Below the pieces are notes generated by a model. The model did no database searches and had not been told where the DNA came from. It worked only from the letters and a program-made list of their open reading frames with translations. Shown here in pieces: positions 51,532 through 61,052 of a DNA stretch of 64,000 nucleotides (positions are counted from its first letter, which is position 1; each line of letters starts with the position of its first letter). The position numbers and the translations under genes are program-made. Source of the stretch: Halobacteriales archaeon YIM A00010 (lineage in GTDB: Archaea; Halobacteriota; Halobacteria; Halobacteriales; Haloarculaceae); assembly GCA_025041175.1 (NCBI GenBank), contig JAKCFJ010000001.1:1798001-1862000 (forward strand). The letters run 5' to 3'.

Positions 51532-52580
51532 CAGCGATCACCCCCGTAGGACACCCGCGGATCGATGTACGCGTACGAGATGTCCGTGAGTATCACGCCC
51601 ACCACGAACACCACCCCGAACACGAGGGTGGTGCCCATCACCAACGGATAATCCTGGTTGTTGATGGCGGTGATGATGAGCCGTCCCATGCCGTTGATCG
51701 AAAACACCGTCTCGGTCAGGACCGCCCCACCGATGGCGGTGGTCAGCTGTAGCCCGACGATGGTGATGACCGGTAGCTGTGCCGGACGGAACGCGTGCTT
51801 GCTGAGAATGGTCCGCTCGCGCACCCCGTACGCGCGGGCCAACTGGACGTACTCCTCCGAGAGCTGTTCGAGCATTGCAGACCGCTCGATGCGGGTGATA
51901 GCCGCCATCTGGAGCGTTCCCAGGGACACCATCGGCAACAGGAGGTGCTCACCAGCCACCACGAGCACGTCGATCCGACTGGTGGCAGCGTCAACGCTCG
52001 CCGGATCTGCCCACGGGAGGACCAGGCTCGTCGCCGGTAACACGTCGAGATGGAACGCGAATATCATGATCAACATCAGTCCGATCCAAAAAGAGGGCGT
52101 CGAGACGCCGATGAGCGCGACCACGCGGGAGACGTGGTCGGTCGGTTCGTTGCGCCGCTGTGCCGAGATGATCCCCAACGGGATGGCGATCACCAGTGCG
52201 AACGCGAAACTCGACACCATCAGCAACAGCGTCACCGGGAGCCGCTCCGCGATCTTCTGTGTGACGGGAACTTGATAATAAAGGCTCCGGCCGAGATCGA
52301 CGCCGAACTCGGGCGTGAAAAAGGGAAAGCTCGCGGCCGGCGCGATCCACACCGGCGAAACGTCCCCAAGGTAGTTGATGTACCGTATCCACAGCGGTTG
52401 ATCGAGCCCGTATTTCGCGCGGATGGCCGCGGCCTGCTCGGCGCTCGGTGACGGACCGAGCATGATCTGGACGGGATCGCCCGGGATGGCGTCGGTCAGA
52501 AAGAACGTGATCGTAACGATACCGACGATCACTGGGATCGCCTGGAGCATCCGCCGCGTTGTGTATCTCAAGAGGCCCAC
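51531..52580 (-). CDS. oppB: Oligopeptide/dipeptide ABC transporter permease (OppB-like)
   Basis: A 349-residue permease starting MGLLRYTTRRMLQAIPVIVG with ITFFLTDAIPGDPVQIMLG, the OppB hallmark, then five further helices and the EAA-like loop QLARAYGVRERTILSKHAF. The end is ISYAYIDPRVSYGG. It pairs with OppC. The 122-bp gap to oppA upstream is common in these operons. Confidence 0.93.
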   Translation of the reverse strand: MGLLRYTTRRMLQAIPVIVGIVTITFFLTDAIPGDPVQIMLGPSPSAEQAAAIRAKYGLDQPLWIRYINYLGDVSPVWIAPAASFPFFTPEFGVDLGRSLYYQVPVTQKIAERLPVTLLLMVSSFAFALVIAIPLGIISAQRRNEPTDHVSRVVALIGVSTPSFWIGLMLIMIFAFHLDVLPATSLVLPWADPASVDAATSRIDVLVVAGEHLLLPMVSLGTLQMAAITRIERSAMLEQLSEEYVQLARAYGVRERTILSKHAFRPAQLPVITIVGLQLTTAIGGAVLTETVFSINGMGRLIITAINNQDYPLVMGTTLVFGVVFVVGVILTDISYAYIDPRVSYGGDR

Positions 52581-52702
52581 TGCGTCTCACCTGTCTCGTG
52601 ATCGTCTATAGTGGATATTGACATTTCTATCATGGTGTACTAATCGTGCGGTCGGACAGGGGGATTCCCAGCCGTCCCACCGCTGGAACCGGAGTCACAC
52701 AG

Positions 52703-54340
52703 CTACTGCTGGTCGAGCCACGTGTTGTTGTAGCTGCTGAGGATGCTGAACGGGTCGACCGGGTGTGACGTGAAGTCGTTGACGTTGTTTCGGATGCCGT
52801 AGCTGTTTTTCAGGTTGTAGGCAGGAAGGTGTGGCCGCTCTTCGAGCATGGTGGTGATCCCGTCGATGTAGAACTGGCGGCGCTCCTCGCGGTTTTTGGA
52901 CTCGCGCGCGTTGACGAACGTCTCGGCGGCGGTTTTGCCGGCGTCGCTGTTGTTCCCCCAGTACGTTCCGTTGGTGACCCCGAGGGTGTCATCGGTCCGG
53001 CCGAACAGGTAGTAGGTGAACGCGTCGGGATCGGGGGTGCCGGACCACCCGAGTGTGTACATGTTGTAGTCGCTTTCGTTGCCGGTGACGTACGTGTCGA
53101 GAAACGCACCCCAGTCGAGGCGCTGGACGGTCGCGTCGAAACCGGCCTCCTGCAGCCCGTTCGAGACGCTGACCCCGATCTGTTCGCGCTTGTCGTCGGG
53201 GGGAACGACAATCTTCCAGCTGTAGTTGCTGTCGACGCCGGCCTCGTCGAACAGCTGTTTTGCCTTGTCGATGTTCTTGTCGTGGGGGATCTGTTTCCAT
53301 TTATCGATGGGCATCTCCCACGCGTCGGCGGTCGCTTTGGGCAGCGGGCTGTACTGGCGCACGCCGGTCGGTTCGATGAAGTTGCTCACCGCCTGGTCCA
53401 TATCGACCACGTGATCGATCGCCTCCCGGACGTTCGGATCGGTAGTGGGTCCCTCGTTGCAGTTGAACGCCAGATAGAAGTACCCCGTTCCAGGCACCGC
53501 GTCGATCTCCGCGCTGTCGATGCCCTCGACCGTCCCCCACTGCTGTGGGGGGATCTCCTTGATAATGTCGTTCTCGCCGTTTCTGAGGGTGGTCACCCGT
53601 GTGGTCGCCTCCTCGACGGGCACGAACTCGATCTCGTCGAGATTCGGCTCCGTCTCGCCCCAGTAGTCCTCGTGGCGCACCAGCCGAACGAAGTTGCCCT
53701 CCTGCCAGTCGTCGAACTCGAACGGCCCGGAACCGACCGGCTGTTTCGTGTTGAACGCGTCCTTGTCCTTCTCTCGAACCGCCTTCGGGACGATGTTCCG
53801 GTGGAGCGTGTGCTGGAACGCCCCGAACGGGTATTTGAGATCGAACTGAACCGTTTTCTCGTCGACGGTCTCGATCGAATCGATCATCACGACCTCGTTC
53901 GCGTTTTCCGTCTCCTCGGCGGCCGGCGCGTTGAACGAGTGTTTCACGTCCGTCGCGGTGACCGGATCGCCGTTGTGGAAGGTGGCGTTCTCGACGAGCT
54001 CGACGATCCACCGCGTGCCGTCGCGTTCGACTGTCGGCTCGCCGGTCGCCAGCGTTGGCACGTGACCCGTCTCCTCGTCGTACTCGTACAGTCCCTCGAA
54101 CACCTGCATGACGACCTCGTCCGACGGAACGTCGTTGAGTACGACCGGGTCGAACTCGACCGGGCTTTTCACCTGGGCGAACTGCAGTTTGCCACCCTTC
54201 TGGGGGGTGCCGGTGTCGCCGTCAGAGCCACCATCTCCATCGCCGCCCAAACAGCCGGTCAGACCAACAGTACCGACAACCGCGACCCCCTTGAGCAGCC
54301 GCCGCCGCCGAACCGAATATCGTTTGTGTTTATCAGTCAT
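52703..54340 (-). CDS. oppA: Tat lipoprotein oligopeptide-binding protein (OppA-like)
   Basis: A 545-residue family 5 solute-binding lipoprotein. The leader is YSVRRRRLLKGVAVVGTVG then LTGC with the lipobox Cys and an acidic Gly linker. The family signature is PVEFDPVVLNDVPSDEVVMQ and FHNGDPVTATDVKHSF, then TKQPVGSGPFEFDDW and YLAFNCNEGP. It delivers peptides, nickel or other ligands to OppBC; the ligand is not known. It is the first gene of the operon, with an AT-rich promoter region upstream. Confidence 0.92.
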   Translation of the reverse strand: MTDKHKRYSVRRRRLLKGVAVVGTVGLTGCLGGDGDGGSDGDTGTPQKGGKLQFAQVKSPVEFDPVVLNDVPSDEVVMQVFEGLYEYDEETGHVPTLATGEPTVERDGTRWIVELVENATFHNGDPVTATDVKHSFNAPAAEETENANEVVMIDSIETVDEKTVQFDLKYPFGAFQHTLHRNIVPKAVREKDKDAFNTKQPVGSGPFEFDDWQEGNFVRLVRHEDYWGETEPNLDEIEFVPVEEATTRVTTLRNGENDIIKEIPPQQWGTVEGIDSAEIDAVPGTGYFYLAFNCNEGPTTDPNVREAIDHVVDMDQAVSNFIEPTGVRQYSPLPKATADAWEMPIDKWKQIPHDKNIDKAKQLFDEAGVDSNYSWKIVVPPDDKREQIGVSVSNGLQEAGFDATVQRLDWGAFLDTYVTGNESDYNMYTLGWSGTPDPDAFTYYLFGRTDDTLGVTNGTYWGNNSDAGKTAAETFVNARESKNREERRQFYIDGITTMLEERPHLPAYNLKNSYGIRNNVNDFTSHPVDPFSILSSYNNTWLDQQ

Positions 54341-54496
54341 GAGTATTGCTGCCGTCAGCCTATCAGGCTAGAAATAACATGATTGAATAAAACATTCGCT
54401 TACTAAAACTAGTTTTTCACATACTGAATCCACTGTATTCGGGTCGTTCGTCCCGAAATCCGAAGCCTTACGCCCGGACCACACCTCGTTTCTGGT

Positions 54497-55447
54497 ATGG
54501 TTCTGAACGCCGAGAACGTTCGGCGTGAGTACGGGGACACCGTCGCGCTGGATGGGGTTTCTCTCTCTGTCGAGCAGGGGTCGGTGTTCGCGCTCATCGG
54601 TCCGAACGGCGCAGGGAAAACCACGCTCATCCGTTCGCTGACCGGCACCACCGAGTACGAGGGGGAGATCGAGCTGTTGGGCGAGCCTCCGAAACGGACG
54701 GACACCCAGCGGATCGGCCTGCTCCCCCAGTCGTTCGACCCACCCGAGCGGCTCACTGCCCGGGAGCTACTCGAGTACTACGGTGGGCTGTACGACGACG
54801 CCCGTTCTGTGGCGGATGTGCTCGCCGACGTGGGACTGGGAGACAAAGCGGACACGTGGTACGAATCCCTTTCGGGGGGGCAACAACGGCGGGTCTGCGT
54901 CGGGATCGCGCTCGTGAACGATCCGGAGCTGCTCGTTTTGGACGAGCCGACGACAGGGATCGATCCCGCGGGACGGCGCGACCTGTGGCGGCTCCTCGAT
55001 CGACTCACCGCCGACGGCACGTCCGTCGTGCTCACCACACATTACATGGACGAAGCGGAGTATCTCGCCGACCGTGTGGGCTTGCTCGCTGACGGGTCGC
55101 TCGTCGCTACCGGCCCGCCACAGCAGCTCATCGAAGAGTACGGTGGTCGGAGCCGGCTGGAGGTCGAGGTAGCCGAGGATGTCGATGCTGCCGCTGCGCA
55201 ACGCGCGATCGAACCGATCGGAACCGGCGTCGACACGACCGGCCGGACGCTCACCATCCAGGGCGTCACACCGCGCGCGATCGGGGACGTACTCGACGCG
55301 CTCGACCACGCCGGCGTCGAATACGACGCGCTGTCGTGGCGACAGCCCGACCTGGAATCGGTGTATCTCGCGCTGACGGAGACCGACACCGACGATCCAC
55401 CAGCGCCCGACACCGGCGAACGAGCGGAGGTGCTCCAGTCGGGATGA
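54497..55447 (+). CDS. ABC-2 type exporter ATP-binding protein
   Basis: A 316-residue nucleotide-binding protein with Walker A IGPNGAGKTTLIRSLTG, signature LSGGQQRRVCVGIAL, Walker B LLVLDEPTTGIDPAGRRD, and H-loop LTTHYMDEAEYLAD. A C-terminal DrrA-type domain of about 90 residues follows. It energises the membrane subunit whose start overlaps this stop by 4 bp. The substrate is unknown (drug, lipid or peptide). Confidence 0.92.
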   Translation: MVLNAENVRREYGDTVALDGVSLSVEQGSVFALIGPNGAGKTTLIRSLTGTTEYEGEIELLGEPPKRTDTQRIGLLPQSFDPPERLTARELLEYYGGLYDDARSVADVLADVGLGDKADTWYESLSGGQQRRVCVGIALVNDPELLVLDEPTTGIDPAGRRDLWRLLDRLTADGTSVVLTTHYMDEAEYLADRVGLLADGSLVATGPPQQLIEEYGGRSRLEVEVAEDVDAAAAQRAIEPIGTGVDTTGRTLTIQGVTPRAIGDVLDALDHAGVEYDALSWRQPDLESVYLALTETDTDDPPAPDTGERAEVLQSG

Positions 55448-56193
55448 GTGCTACACGCCGCATCCGCGCCGAAACGACGGCAGCGTTCCAGTCGTTCGTC
55501 CGCCGTCGGACCGCCGTGTTCTTCACGTTTTTCTTCCCCGTGATCATCATCCTCATCTTCGGCGCGCTCGTCCAGACCCAGCCGACCAGCGGCGGCCTGT
55601 TCGCACAACCGCCGGCGTACTACGTTCCAGGGTATCTCGCGGTCGTCGTGCTGTTCACGCCGCTCTCGCGCGTCGGGAGCACCGTCGCGCGCCACCGCGA
55701 GGGCAACCGCTTCGAGAAGCTCGCAACCACGCCGCTCTCGCGCGTGGAGTGGCTGCTCGCCCACACCCTCGTCAACGTCGGGATCATCGGCGTGGCGAGC
55801 CTCATCATCCTCGCGTTGGTGGTGACCGTCACGGACGCGACGATCGCGCTCTCGTGGCTGCTCGTCCCGTTCATCGCGCTCGGAGTGGCGCTGTTCTGTG
55901 GTCTCGGCGCGCTGTTGGGTTCCGTTGCCGGCTCCCAAGACGGCGTCATCGCTGCCAGCAACACGATCGCGCTCCCGCTGTTGTTCCTCTCAGAAACGTT
56001 CATCACGCCGTCGCTGCTCCCAGCGTGGTTCCGACCGGCGCTGGATCTCTCGCCGCTGTCGTACTTCGCGCGCGGCGTGCGCGCTGCCACGATGGGACCG
56101 ACGGCCGACGCCTACGGCAACCTCCTCGTCCTCTGTGTGCTGACGCTCCTGTTTCTCGGCGCAGGCGCGATCGCACTCCCGCAAACGGATTGA
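55444..56193 (+). CDS. ABC-2 type exporter permease
   Basis: A 249-residue membrane protein from ATG 55444 (MSATRRIRAETTAAFQSFVR) overlapping the ATPase stop by 4 bp. Six hydrophobic spans follow the basic N-terminus, with FFPVIIILIFGALVQTQP, FEKLATTPLSRVEWLLAHTL, and SETFITPSLLPAWFRPALDL typical of ABC-2 permeases. It forms the export channel with the preceding ATPase. Confidence 0.9.
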   Translation: MSATRRIRAETTAAFQSFVRRRTAVFFTFFFPVIIILIFGALVQTQPTSGGLFAQPPAYYVPGYLAVVVLFTPLSRVGSTVARHREGNRFEKLATTPLSRVEWLLAHTLVNVGIIGVASLIILALVVTVTDATIALSWLLVPFIALGVALFCGLGALLGSVAGSQDGVIAASNTIALPLLFLSETFITPSLLPAWFRPALDLSPLSYFARGVRAATMGPTADAYGNLLVLCVLTLLFLGAGAIALPQTD

Positions 56194-56316
56194 TTGTTGC
56201 GTTGGCATACAGCATCAGGACGGATCGTCACACCAGTGATGAACCACTGAATGCTGAATCCCGGCAGATACGTCGGTACACTCACTGTGTCACGTTTCGT
56301 TGGAACGGTTTCAGGC

Positions 56317-56853
56317 ATGATGAATCGAGAACACTGGCCGGTAGTCGAATCCGGTATCGATCACGAAGGATACGGCTACACGGCGGGGTACGACCGGGTC
56401 AAGCAGCCAGACGGGACGGAGCAGCCATACGAATGGATTGCGCTCCCAGACATCGTAGTCATCGTCGCCCGTACCGGGAAGGATATCGTCCTTGTCGAAC
56501 AGTATCGCCCATCCGCGAAAGCCCACGTGCTAGAGTGTCCAGCTGGCATCCCCGAACAGAACGAAACGCCGATCGAGACCGCCATCCGCGAGCTTCGAGA
56601 GGAAACCGGTTACCGGGCGGACACCGGGGAATTGTTGTACACGCACAATCCACTGCCGGGATTGCTCCGACACCAACTGCACGTGGTTTATCTTTCGGAG
56701 TTAACCGCCGGTGAGACGGATATGGACGACAGGGAATTCATCGCGTCTCGATTGATGCCAGTTGCTGATGTGGTTGAGGAGGCACGAAATCCACCCGCAA
56801 ACGGTATGACGCTCATGGCGTTGCTCATCGCACAGGAAGACGGCCTGCTCTGA
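56317..56853 (+). CDS. Nudix hydrolase (ADP-ribose pyrophosphatase-like)
   Basis: A 178-residue Nudix enzyme from the ATG at 56317 (MMNREHWPVVESGIDHEG); an earlier in-frame ATG at 56251 adds 22 doubtful residues. The Nudix box GIPEQNETPIETAIRELREE then TGYRA is complete. The preceding VIVARTGKDIVLVEQYRPSA is typical of ADP-ribose/sugar-nucleotide pyrophosphatases. The substrate is inferred from that pattern only. Confidence 0.88.
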   Translation: MMNREHWPVVESGIDHEGYGYTAGYDRVKQPDGTEQPYEWIALPDIVVIVARTGKDIVLVEQYRPSAKAHVLECPAGIPEQNETPIETAIRELREETGYRADTGELLYTHNPLPGLLRHQLHVVYLSELTAGETDMDDREFIASRLMPVADVVEEARNPPANGMTLMALLIAQEDGLL

Positions 56854-56893
56854 CGACGCTGTACCCTATTCAACGGAACGGATCGATTCCCTT

Positions 56894-57544
56894 CTACCGT
56901 GAATTCCACGCTGGAACCGCCAACAACAGGAGCGCTTCGCGCACCTCCCACCCGTACACGTGGTTCAACATGAGATACGTGACGATCCCGAGCGCGAGGC
57001 TGATCGACCACGAGAGGACAGCGATGCGGCCGACCCGCGCGTGAGCCGTGTCGGCGAGCTCAGTGGGCGTGTGTGTGAGTCCGAGAACCACCGCGTACAG
57101 CACGACGGGGACGGCGACCACCGAGAGAAGGATGTGAACCGCGAGCATGAGGAGATACAGCGGTCTGATGATCGACGCGTACGCCGCGAGAAACTGCCCG
57201 TCGGCGATCCTGATGCTCTTCTCGAACCCGCCGCCCACCTTCCAGAGGTAGAGCACCAGAAATGCACAGATGAGCGCGAACGCGAACAACATCGCTGCCC
57301 GGTGTTTGGACACCTGTCCGTCCCGGATGAAATACCAACCGACGAGCAACGACAGCAACGCGGCCGAGTTCACGACCGCGATGAGATCCGAAAAGAGGAG
57401 GACGGTCTCTTCGGAAAGGGTCGGAAACAGCGGGATGAACCCCCCGAACGCACCCAACACCAGCGCGTATCCGATGAGAGAAAGCACCACCGTCACCGCT
57501 TTCGGGTTGTCTTTCACGACTCGACTACGGGTTGTGGCGGCCAT
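56894..57544 (-). CDS. DUF420 family membrane protein
   Basis: A 216-residue protein with five to six helices: VVLSLIGYALVLGAFGGFI, LIAVVNSAALLSLLVGWYF, AMLFAFALICAFLVLYLW and LLMLAVHILLSVVAVPVVLY, with histidines (KHRAAM; LAVHILL; HARVGR) in conserved DUF420 positions. DUF420 proteins are often found near cytochrome oxidase genes and may help assemble them. Here it is not in such a cluster. Confidence 0.82.
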   Translation of the reverse strand: MAATTRSRVVKDNPKAVTVVLSLIGYALVLGAFGGFIPLFPTLSEETVLLFSDLIAVVNSAALLSLLVGWYFIRDGQVSKHRAAMLFAFALICAFLVLYLWKVGGGFEKSIRIADGQFLAAYASIIRPLYLLMLAVHILLSVVAVPVVLYAVVLGLTHTPTELADTAHARVGRIAVLSWSISLALGIVTYLMLNHVYGWEVREALLLLAVPAWNSR

Positions 57545-57690
57545 ACTGATCGTTCGATCAGCAGGGTTTTGGCCGCTTCGTTTCCGATTTCATCACTCAT
57601 CACTGCGCTGTCCCATTTCCAGTCAGTACAAAGATCAGTTTGATTTATCATTTAAGGAGGGTTTTTCACTGATAGCGCTCACGTCCAGAT

Positions 57691-58509
57691 ATGGAACGAC
57701 GAGCGTTCGTTGCGGGAGTGACAGCCGGCCTGGGACTGCTCGGGGGGTGTCTCTCCTCGATACAGATCGACAACGGAAACGAAACCCCAACGACGCGGAC
57801 CGAGCAACGGACCCACGATGTCGGCTCGGAAACGAGCCTGCGAGTCCGCAACCCCAACGGGTCGGTGACCGTCACGGGGTACGACGGGGACACGGCGACG
57901 GTCGACATCGAGATCCGTGGCCCGGAGCGGTCGGTCAAGGCGGTGTCGGTGACGGCGGATCGTTCGGACGAGCAGCTCTCGGTGGTGACGGAGCACGACG
58001 ACACGGACGCCGAGCGGGCGGACGTGTCGTTGACGATCGAATACCCGAACGGATCGCCAGTCGAGCGGTTCGAGACGACCAACGGCTCGATCGAGGTTCG
58101 GGACGCGGCCGGCGATCCGGAGCTGACGAGCCAGAACGGGAGCCTCTCGGTCCGAAACGTCGATGGCACGGTCGCGCTCTCGACGGACAACGGCTCGATC
58201 ACCGCCCGAAACGTCGGCGGTCTCGAGGACGCGAGGACATCGAACGGCTCGGTCGATCTCGACGTGCCATCGATTCCGGGCGACGTGACCGTCAGCACCG
58301 CTAACGGTGGGATCGACGCCGCGCTGGCGCGGGATCTCGACGCGACCGTCACGGCGACCACGAGCAACAGCCCCGTGGAGCTGCACGGCGTGGAGCTCGC
58401 CGACACGGACGACTCGACGAGCGTCTCGGGCACGCTGGGCGGGAGCACTCACTCGCTCGCGTTCGAGACGAACAACGGTTCGATCGATCTCCGGCTGCTG
58501 TCGGCCTGA
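57691..58509 (+). CDS. Lipoprotein with DUF4097-like beta-helix repeats
   Basis: A 272-residue exported protein. MERRAFVAGVTAGLGLLGGC is a short Tat-like lipobox leader (Cys at residue 20). The mature part carries repeated units (VRNPNGSVTVTG, FETTNGSIEVRD, LTSQNGSLSVRN, LSTDNGSITARN, ARTSNGSVDLDV, FETNNGSIDLRL), each ending in an NGS turn, as in the DUF4097 beta-strand repeat family. The surface role is unknown. Confidence 0.82.
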   Translation: MERRAFVAGVTAGLGLLGGCLSSIQIDNGNETPTTRTEQRTHDVGSETSLRVRNPNGSVTVTGYDGDTATVDIEIRGPERSVKAVSVTADRSDEQLSVVTEHDDTDAERADVSLTIEYPNGSPVERFETTNGSIEVRDAAGDPELTSQNGSLSVRNVDGTVALSTDNGSITARNVGGLEDARTSNGSVDLDVPSIPGDVTVSTANGGIDAALARDLDATVTATTSNSPVELHGVELADTDDSTSVSGTLGGSTHSLAFETNNGSIDLRLLSA

Positions 58510-58588
58510 CCGTGCGAGGGAAGCCCCCGTGGAGCGCGTCCCGGAAGAAATCAGTGGGGCTATGTGTGGTTCGGCAGTAATTGCCGGC

Positions 58589-59425
58589 ATGATCCCGCCC
58601 GTTGCGAGCCAATTCGTGGCAGGAACGACCGAAGCGGAGGCGCTCGAACACGCCCGCCAGCTGCGCGAACAGGGGATACATACCATTTGTAACGTGCTCG
58701 GGGAGCACTACCACGAACCGGCGGCTGCCAGTGGGGACGTCGAGCGGTACCGACGGCTCTGTCGAGACGTCGCTGGGACCGATCTGGGGGCGTGTATCTC
58801 CGTCAAGCCCTCGCAGATCGGACTCGGGATCGACGAGGCGACGTTCCGGGAGAACCTCGGAGCCATCGTGGAAACTGCCCGCGATGGGGGAGTGTTCGTC
58901 TGGATCGATATGGAGGACCGAACGACGACGGACGCGACCCTGGACGCGTTCGAACGGTTCGTTACGGAGTATCCGGAGATGGGCGTCTGCGTTCAGGCGA
59001 ACCTGCGGCGCACCGAGGAGGATCTCCAACGACTCGCCGGGCTTCCGGGGACGGTCCGGCTCGTGAAAGGGGCGTACGACGAACCCAAACGCGTCGCCTA
59101 CACCGACCGGACGGCGGTGGACGAACAGTATCGAACGCACCTCAAATATCTGTTTTCCGAAAGCAGCGCCGGAGCGGTCGCCGTCGGTAGCCACGATCCA
59201 CGCATGATCCAGCGGGCCATCGAACTCCACGACGCCTACGGCACCGAGTTCGAGATCCAGATGCTCATGGGTGTCCGGGAGGACGCACAAGCCGAGCTCG
59301 TGGAGGAGTACGACGTGTACCAGTACGTTCCTTACGGTGACAAATGGCTCTCGTATTTCTCCCGGCGCGTGATGGAACGCCGGGAGAACCTCACGTTTGC
59401 GCTCCGGGCGATCCTAAATCGGTAG
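58589..59425 (+). CDS. Proline dehydrogenase
   Basis: A 278-residue FAD-dependent TIM-barrel enzyme oxidising proline to pyrroline-5-carboxylate. Motifs: ICNVLGEHYHEPA, SVKPSQIGLGI, VWIDMEDRTTTDATL, VRLVKGAYDEPK, VGSHDPRMI, and the C-terminal YVPYGDKWLSYFSRRVMER with the proline-binding arginines. Start MIPPVASQFVAG at 58589 is chosen; the ATG at 58562 is possible. No pyrroline-5-carboxylate dehydrogenase is adjacent. Confidence 0.92.
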   Translation: MIPPVASQFVAGTTEAEALEHARQLREQGIHTICNVLGEHYHEPAAASGDVERYRRLCRDVAGTDLGACISVKPSQIGLGIDEATFRENLGAIVETARDGGVFVWIDMEDRTTTDATLDAFERFVTEYPEMGVCVQANLRRTEEDLQRLAGLPGTVRLVKGAYDEPKRVAYTDRTAVDEQYRTHLKYLFSESSAGAVAVGSHDPRMIQRAIELHDAYGTEFEIQMLMGVREDAQAELVEEYDVYQYVPYGDKWLSYFSRRVMERRENLTFALRAILNR

Positions 59426-59568
59426 CTCGGAACCGCCGATCGGACGCCAACCGTGTGTCACGACAAAACCCGTTTTTCGAGGGGCCAGCCGTGGGATCAG
59501 TGGTGACGTACTCGGTATGAGGGTTCCACAACCACTATGTCATCCGACGGTGATATTCCACGCGTCCC

Positions 59569-60234
59569 ATGACGCAGGAACTCGGTCCTCTTGCTCGGAA
59601 ATTATCGCTGTCGTACTACGAAGACGCCCTCCCAGCACACGATAAGTTCCACGCCAATCGAGTGCGGAACCTGTCTGTTCAGTTAGCAGATGAGTGGGAT
59701 CGCACCGTTGATAGAGGTGTTCTTTCCGCAGCAGCGTGGTTACACGACATTGGTCGTCCACGAGAACGATCGGGGGAGATCGAAAATCACGACGAATGGG
59801 CCACAGCAGAAGCGGAGGATCTCCTTACGAGCGAGGCGGTGGCGGCCGACCGAATCGATACCATCAAACACTGTATCCGAACTCACAGTATTCGGTCTCG
59901 CTCCCCGGAGCCGGAGCTGCCCGAGGCGAAATTGCTCTTTGACGCAGACAAGTTGGAAGCGACTGGCGCACGGGGAATCGTTCGTCTGGCCTGTATCGTC
60001 GGCGAGCGATCGGGTCGAACGGGCGAAAAACACGCAGTAATCGATAACGCATCCGTTTCTGGAATGGCTACACCGGACCGTCCAGACATTACGCTCCTTC
60101 GAGAGTGGGCAACGGAGCGTCTGGATGCGTTGTATACGTCACCTGGACGGCGTCTTGGAAGATCCCGATTGGGTTTTATGGACGATTTCTTCGCACGGTT
60201 TGACAGTGAAATTGGTGTCAGAACAGAAAAATAA
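59569..60234 (+). CDS. HD-domain hydrolase
   Basis: A 221-residue HD protein: FHANRVRNLSVQLADEWDRT, AAAWLHDIGRPRERSG (HD), CIRTHSIRSRSPEPELPEA and LLFDADKLEATGARG (fourth ligand). This is a YedJ-like HD enzyme of unknown substrate. It is slightly less GC-rich than its neighbours. It is convergent with the TetR gene. Confidence 0.87.
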   Translation: MTQELGPLARKLSLSYYEDALPAHDKFHANRVRNLSVQLADEWDRTVDRGVLSAAAWLHDIGRPRERSGEIENHDEWATAEAEDLLTSEAVAADRIDTIKHCIRTHSIRSRSPEPELPEAKLLFDADKLEATGARGIVRLACIVGERSGRTGEKHAVIDNASVSGMATPDRPDITLLREWATERLDALYTSPGRRLGRSRLGFMDDFFARFDSEIGVRTEK

Positions 60235-60317
60235 TCCGCGTGTACGCCACGATCCGCGACAGGTAAGATCGAACTCGTCGGGCCTCTCGAACAGCCCGTT
60301 CACGAACGACCAGACGC

Positions 60318-60917
60318 TCATCCCCCACCGTTCTCCGCGCCGGAACCGACCAACACCTCCCGTCGGAGATACGCCCGAAGCCGTTGGCGGGCCTCCGCCA
60401 GCGGGGCACCGACCGTCACGTTGCGGAGCTGGGCACCATTGATGTGTTCGGCGAGAAACGCGGCCGTATCCTCCGGATCGACGTCCTCCTCGACGACGCC
60501 CCGATCGATACCCGCTTGGAGCAGCGATCGGAGCCGGTCGAAAACCAGCCCATCGAACCCCGCTAACCGCTCGCGGTAGGCCTCGTCGTAGGGCGCTTGA
60601 GCCTTGATTTCGAGGATCGCCGTCTGAAACTCCTTTTGTCCCTCCTCTCGCGGCGTGAGCCGCTCCTCGACGAACGTGAGGAGCTGCGTTTCCGGATCAC
60701 CGCCGCAGTCCTCGCTGATCTCGGTCTCGAACTGCTCGTAGAGATGCTCGAGAAACGCGAGCAGTAGATCGTGTTTGCTCTCATAGTGGTAGTGGAGCGC
60801 TGCCTTGCTCTTGGTCGATTCGTCCGCGATGTCCTGCATGCGGAGCGACGCGTAGCCGTGCTTGCACAGGGCACGGTAGGTCGCCCCCATCAGTTCCTCA
60901 GTGGTTTCGTCAGACAT
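60318..60917 (-). CDS. TetR/AcrR-family transcriptional repressor
   Basis: A 199-residue TetR protein from ATG 60917 (MSDETTEELMGATYRALCKHG). The N-terminal DNA-binding helices are SLRMQDIADESTKSKAALHY with HYESKHDLLLAF, and the C-terminal ligand domain is helical. Two identical palindromic sites lie within 60 bases upstream of its own start, which makes autorepression likely. No divergent gene starts at those sites, so the other targets, if any, are elsewhere. Confidence 0.92.
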   Translation of the reverse strand: MSDETTEELMGATYRALCKHGYASLRMQDIADESTKSKAALHYHYESKHDLLLAFLEHLYEQFETEISEDCGGDPETQLLTFVEERLTPREEGQKEFQTAILEIKAQAPYDEAYRERLAGFDGLVFDRLRSLLQAGIDRGVVEEDVDPEDTAAFLAEHINGAQLRNVTVGAPLAEARQRLRAYLRREVLVGSGAENGGG

Positions 60918-60931
60918 TGGTTGGAAATAAC

Positions 60932-60945
60932 TGACTGGCCAGTCA
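60932..60945. promoter_or_regulatory. TetR operator, proximal copy
   Basis: The palindrome TGACTGGCCAGTCA lies 15 bases upstream of the TetR start. An identical copy lies 28 bases further out. Sequence symmetry and position suggest it is the repressor's own binding site. Confidence 0.7.
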
Positions 60946-60959
60946 TCCCACACCCTACC

Positions 60960-60973
60960 TGACTGGCCAGTCA
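60960..60973. promoter_or_regulatory. TetR operator, distal copy
   Basis: The second TGACTGGCCAGTCA, extended to a 16-bp palindrome CTGACTGGCCAGTCAG (60959-60974). Centre-to-centre distance from the first copy is 28 bp, placing the two sites on nearly the same face of the helix. Confidence 0.7.
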
Positions 60974-61052
60974 GTTAAATACGTTGTGAAACGGGATCGG
61001 CAGTGTGCTGTGTTTGATTCGTCGTGGTCGTGACGAAACAACCTGCCCGCCG

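Noticed and set aside
52829-54382. Long plus-strand frame opposite oppA
   Set aside because: Antisense to the clear OppA coding sequence; no protein motifs, Val/Asp/Arg-rich composition.
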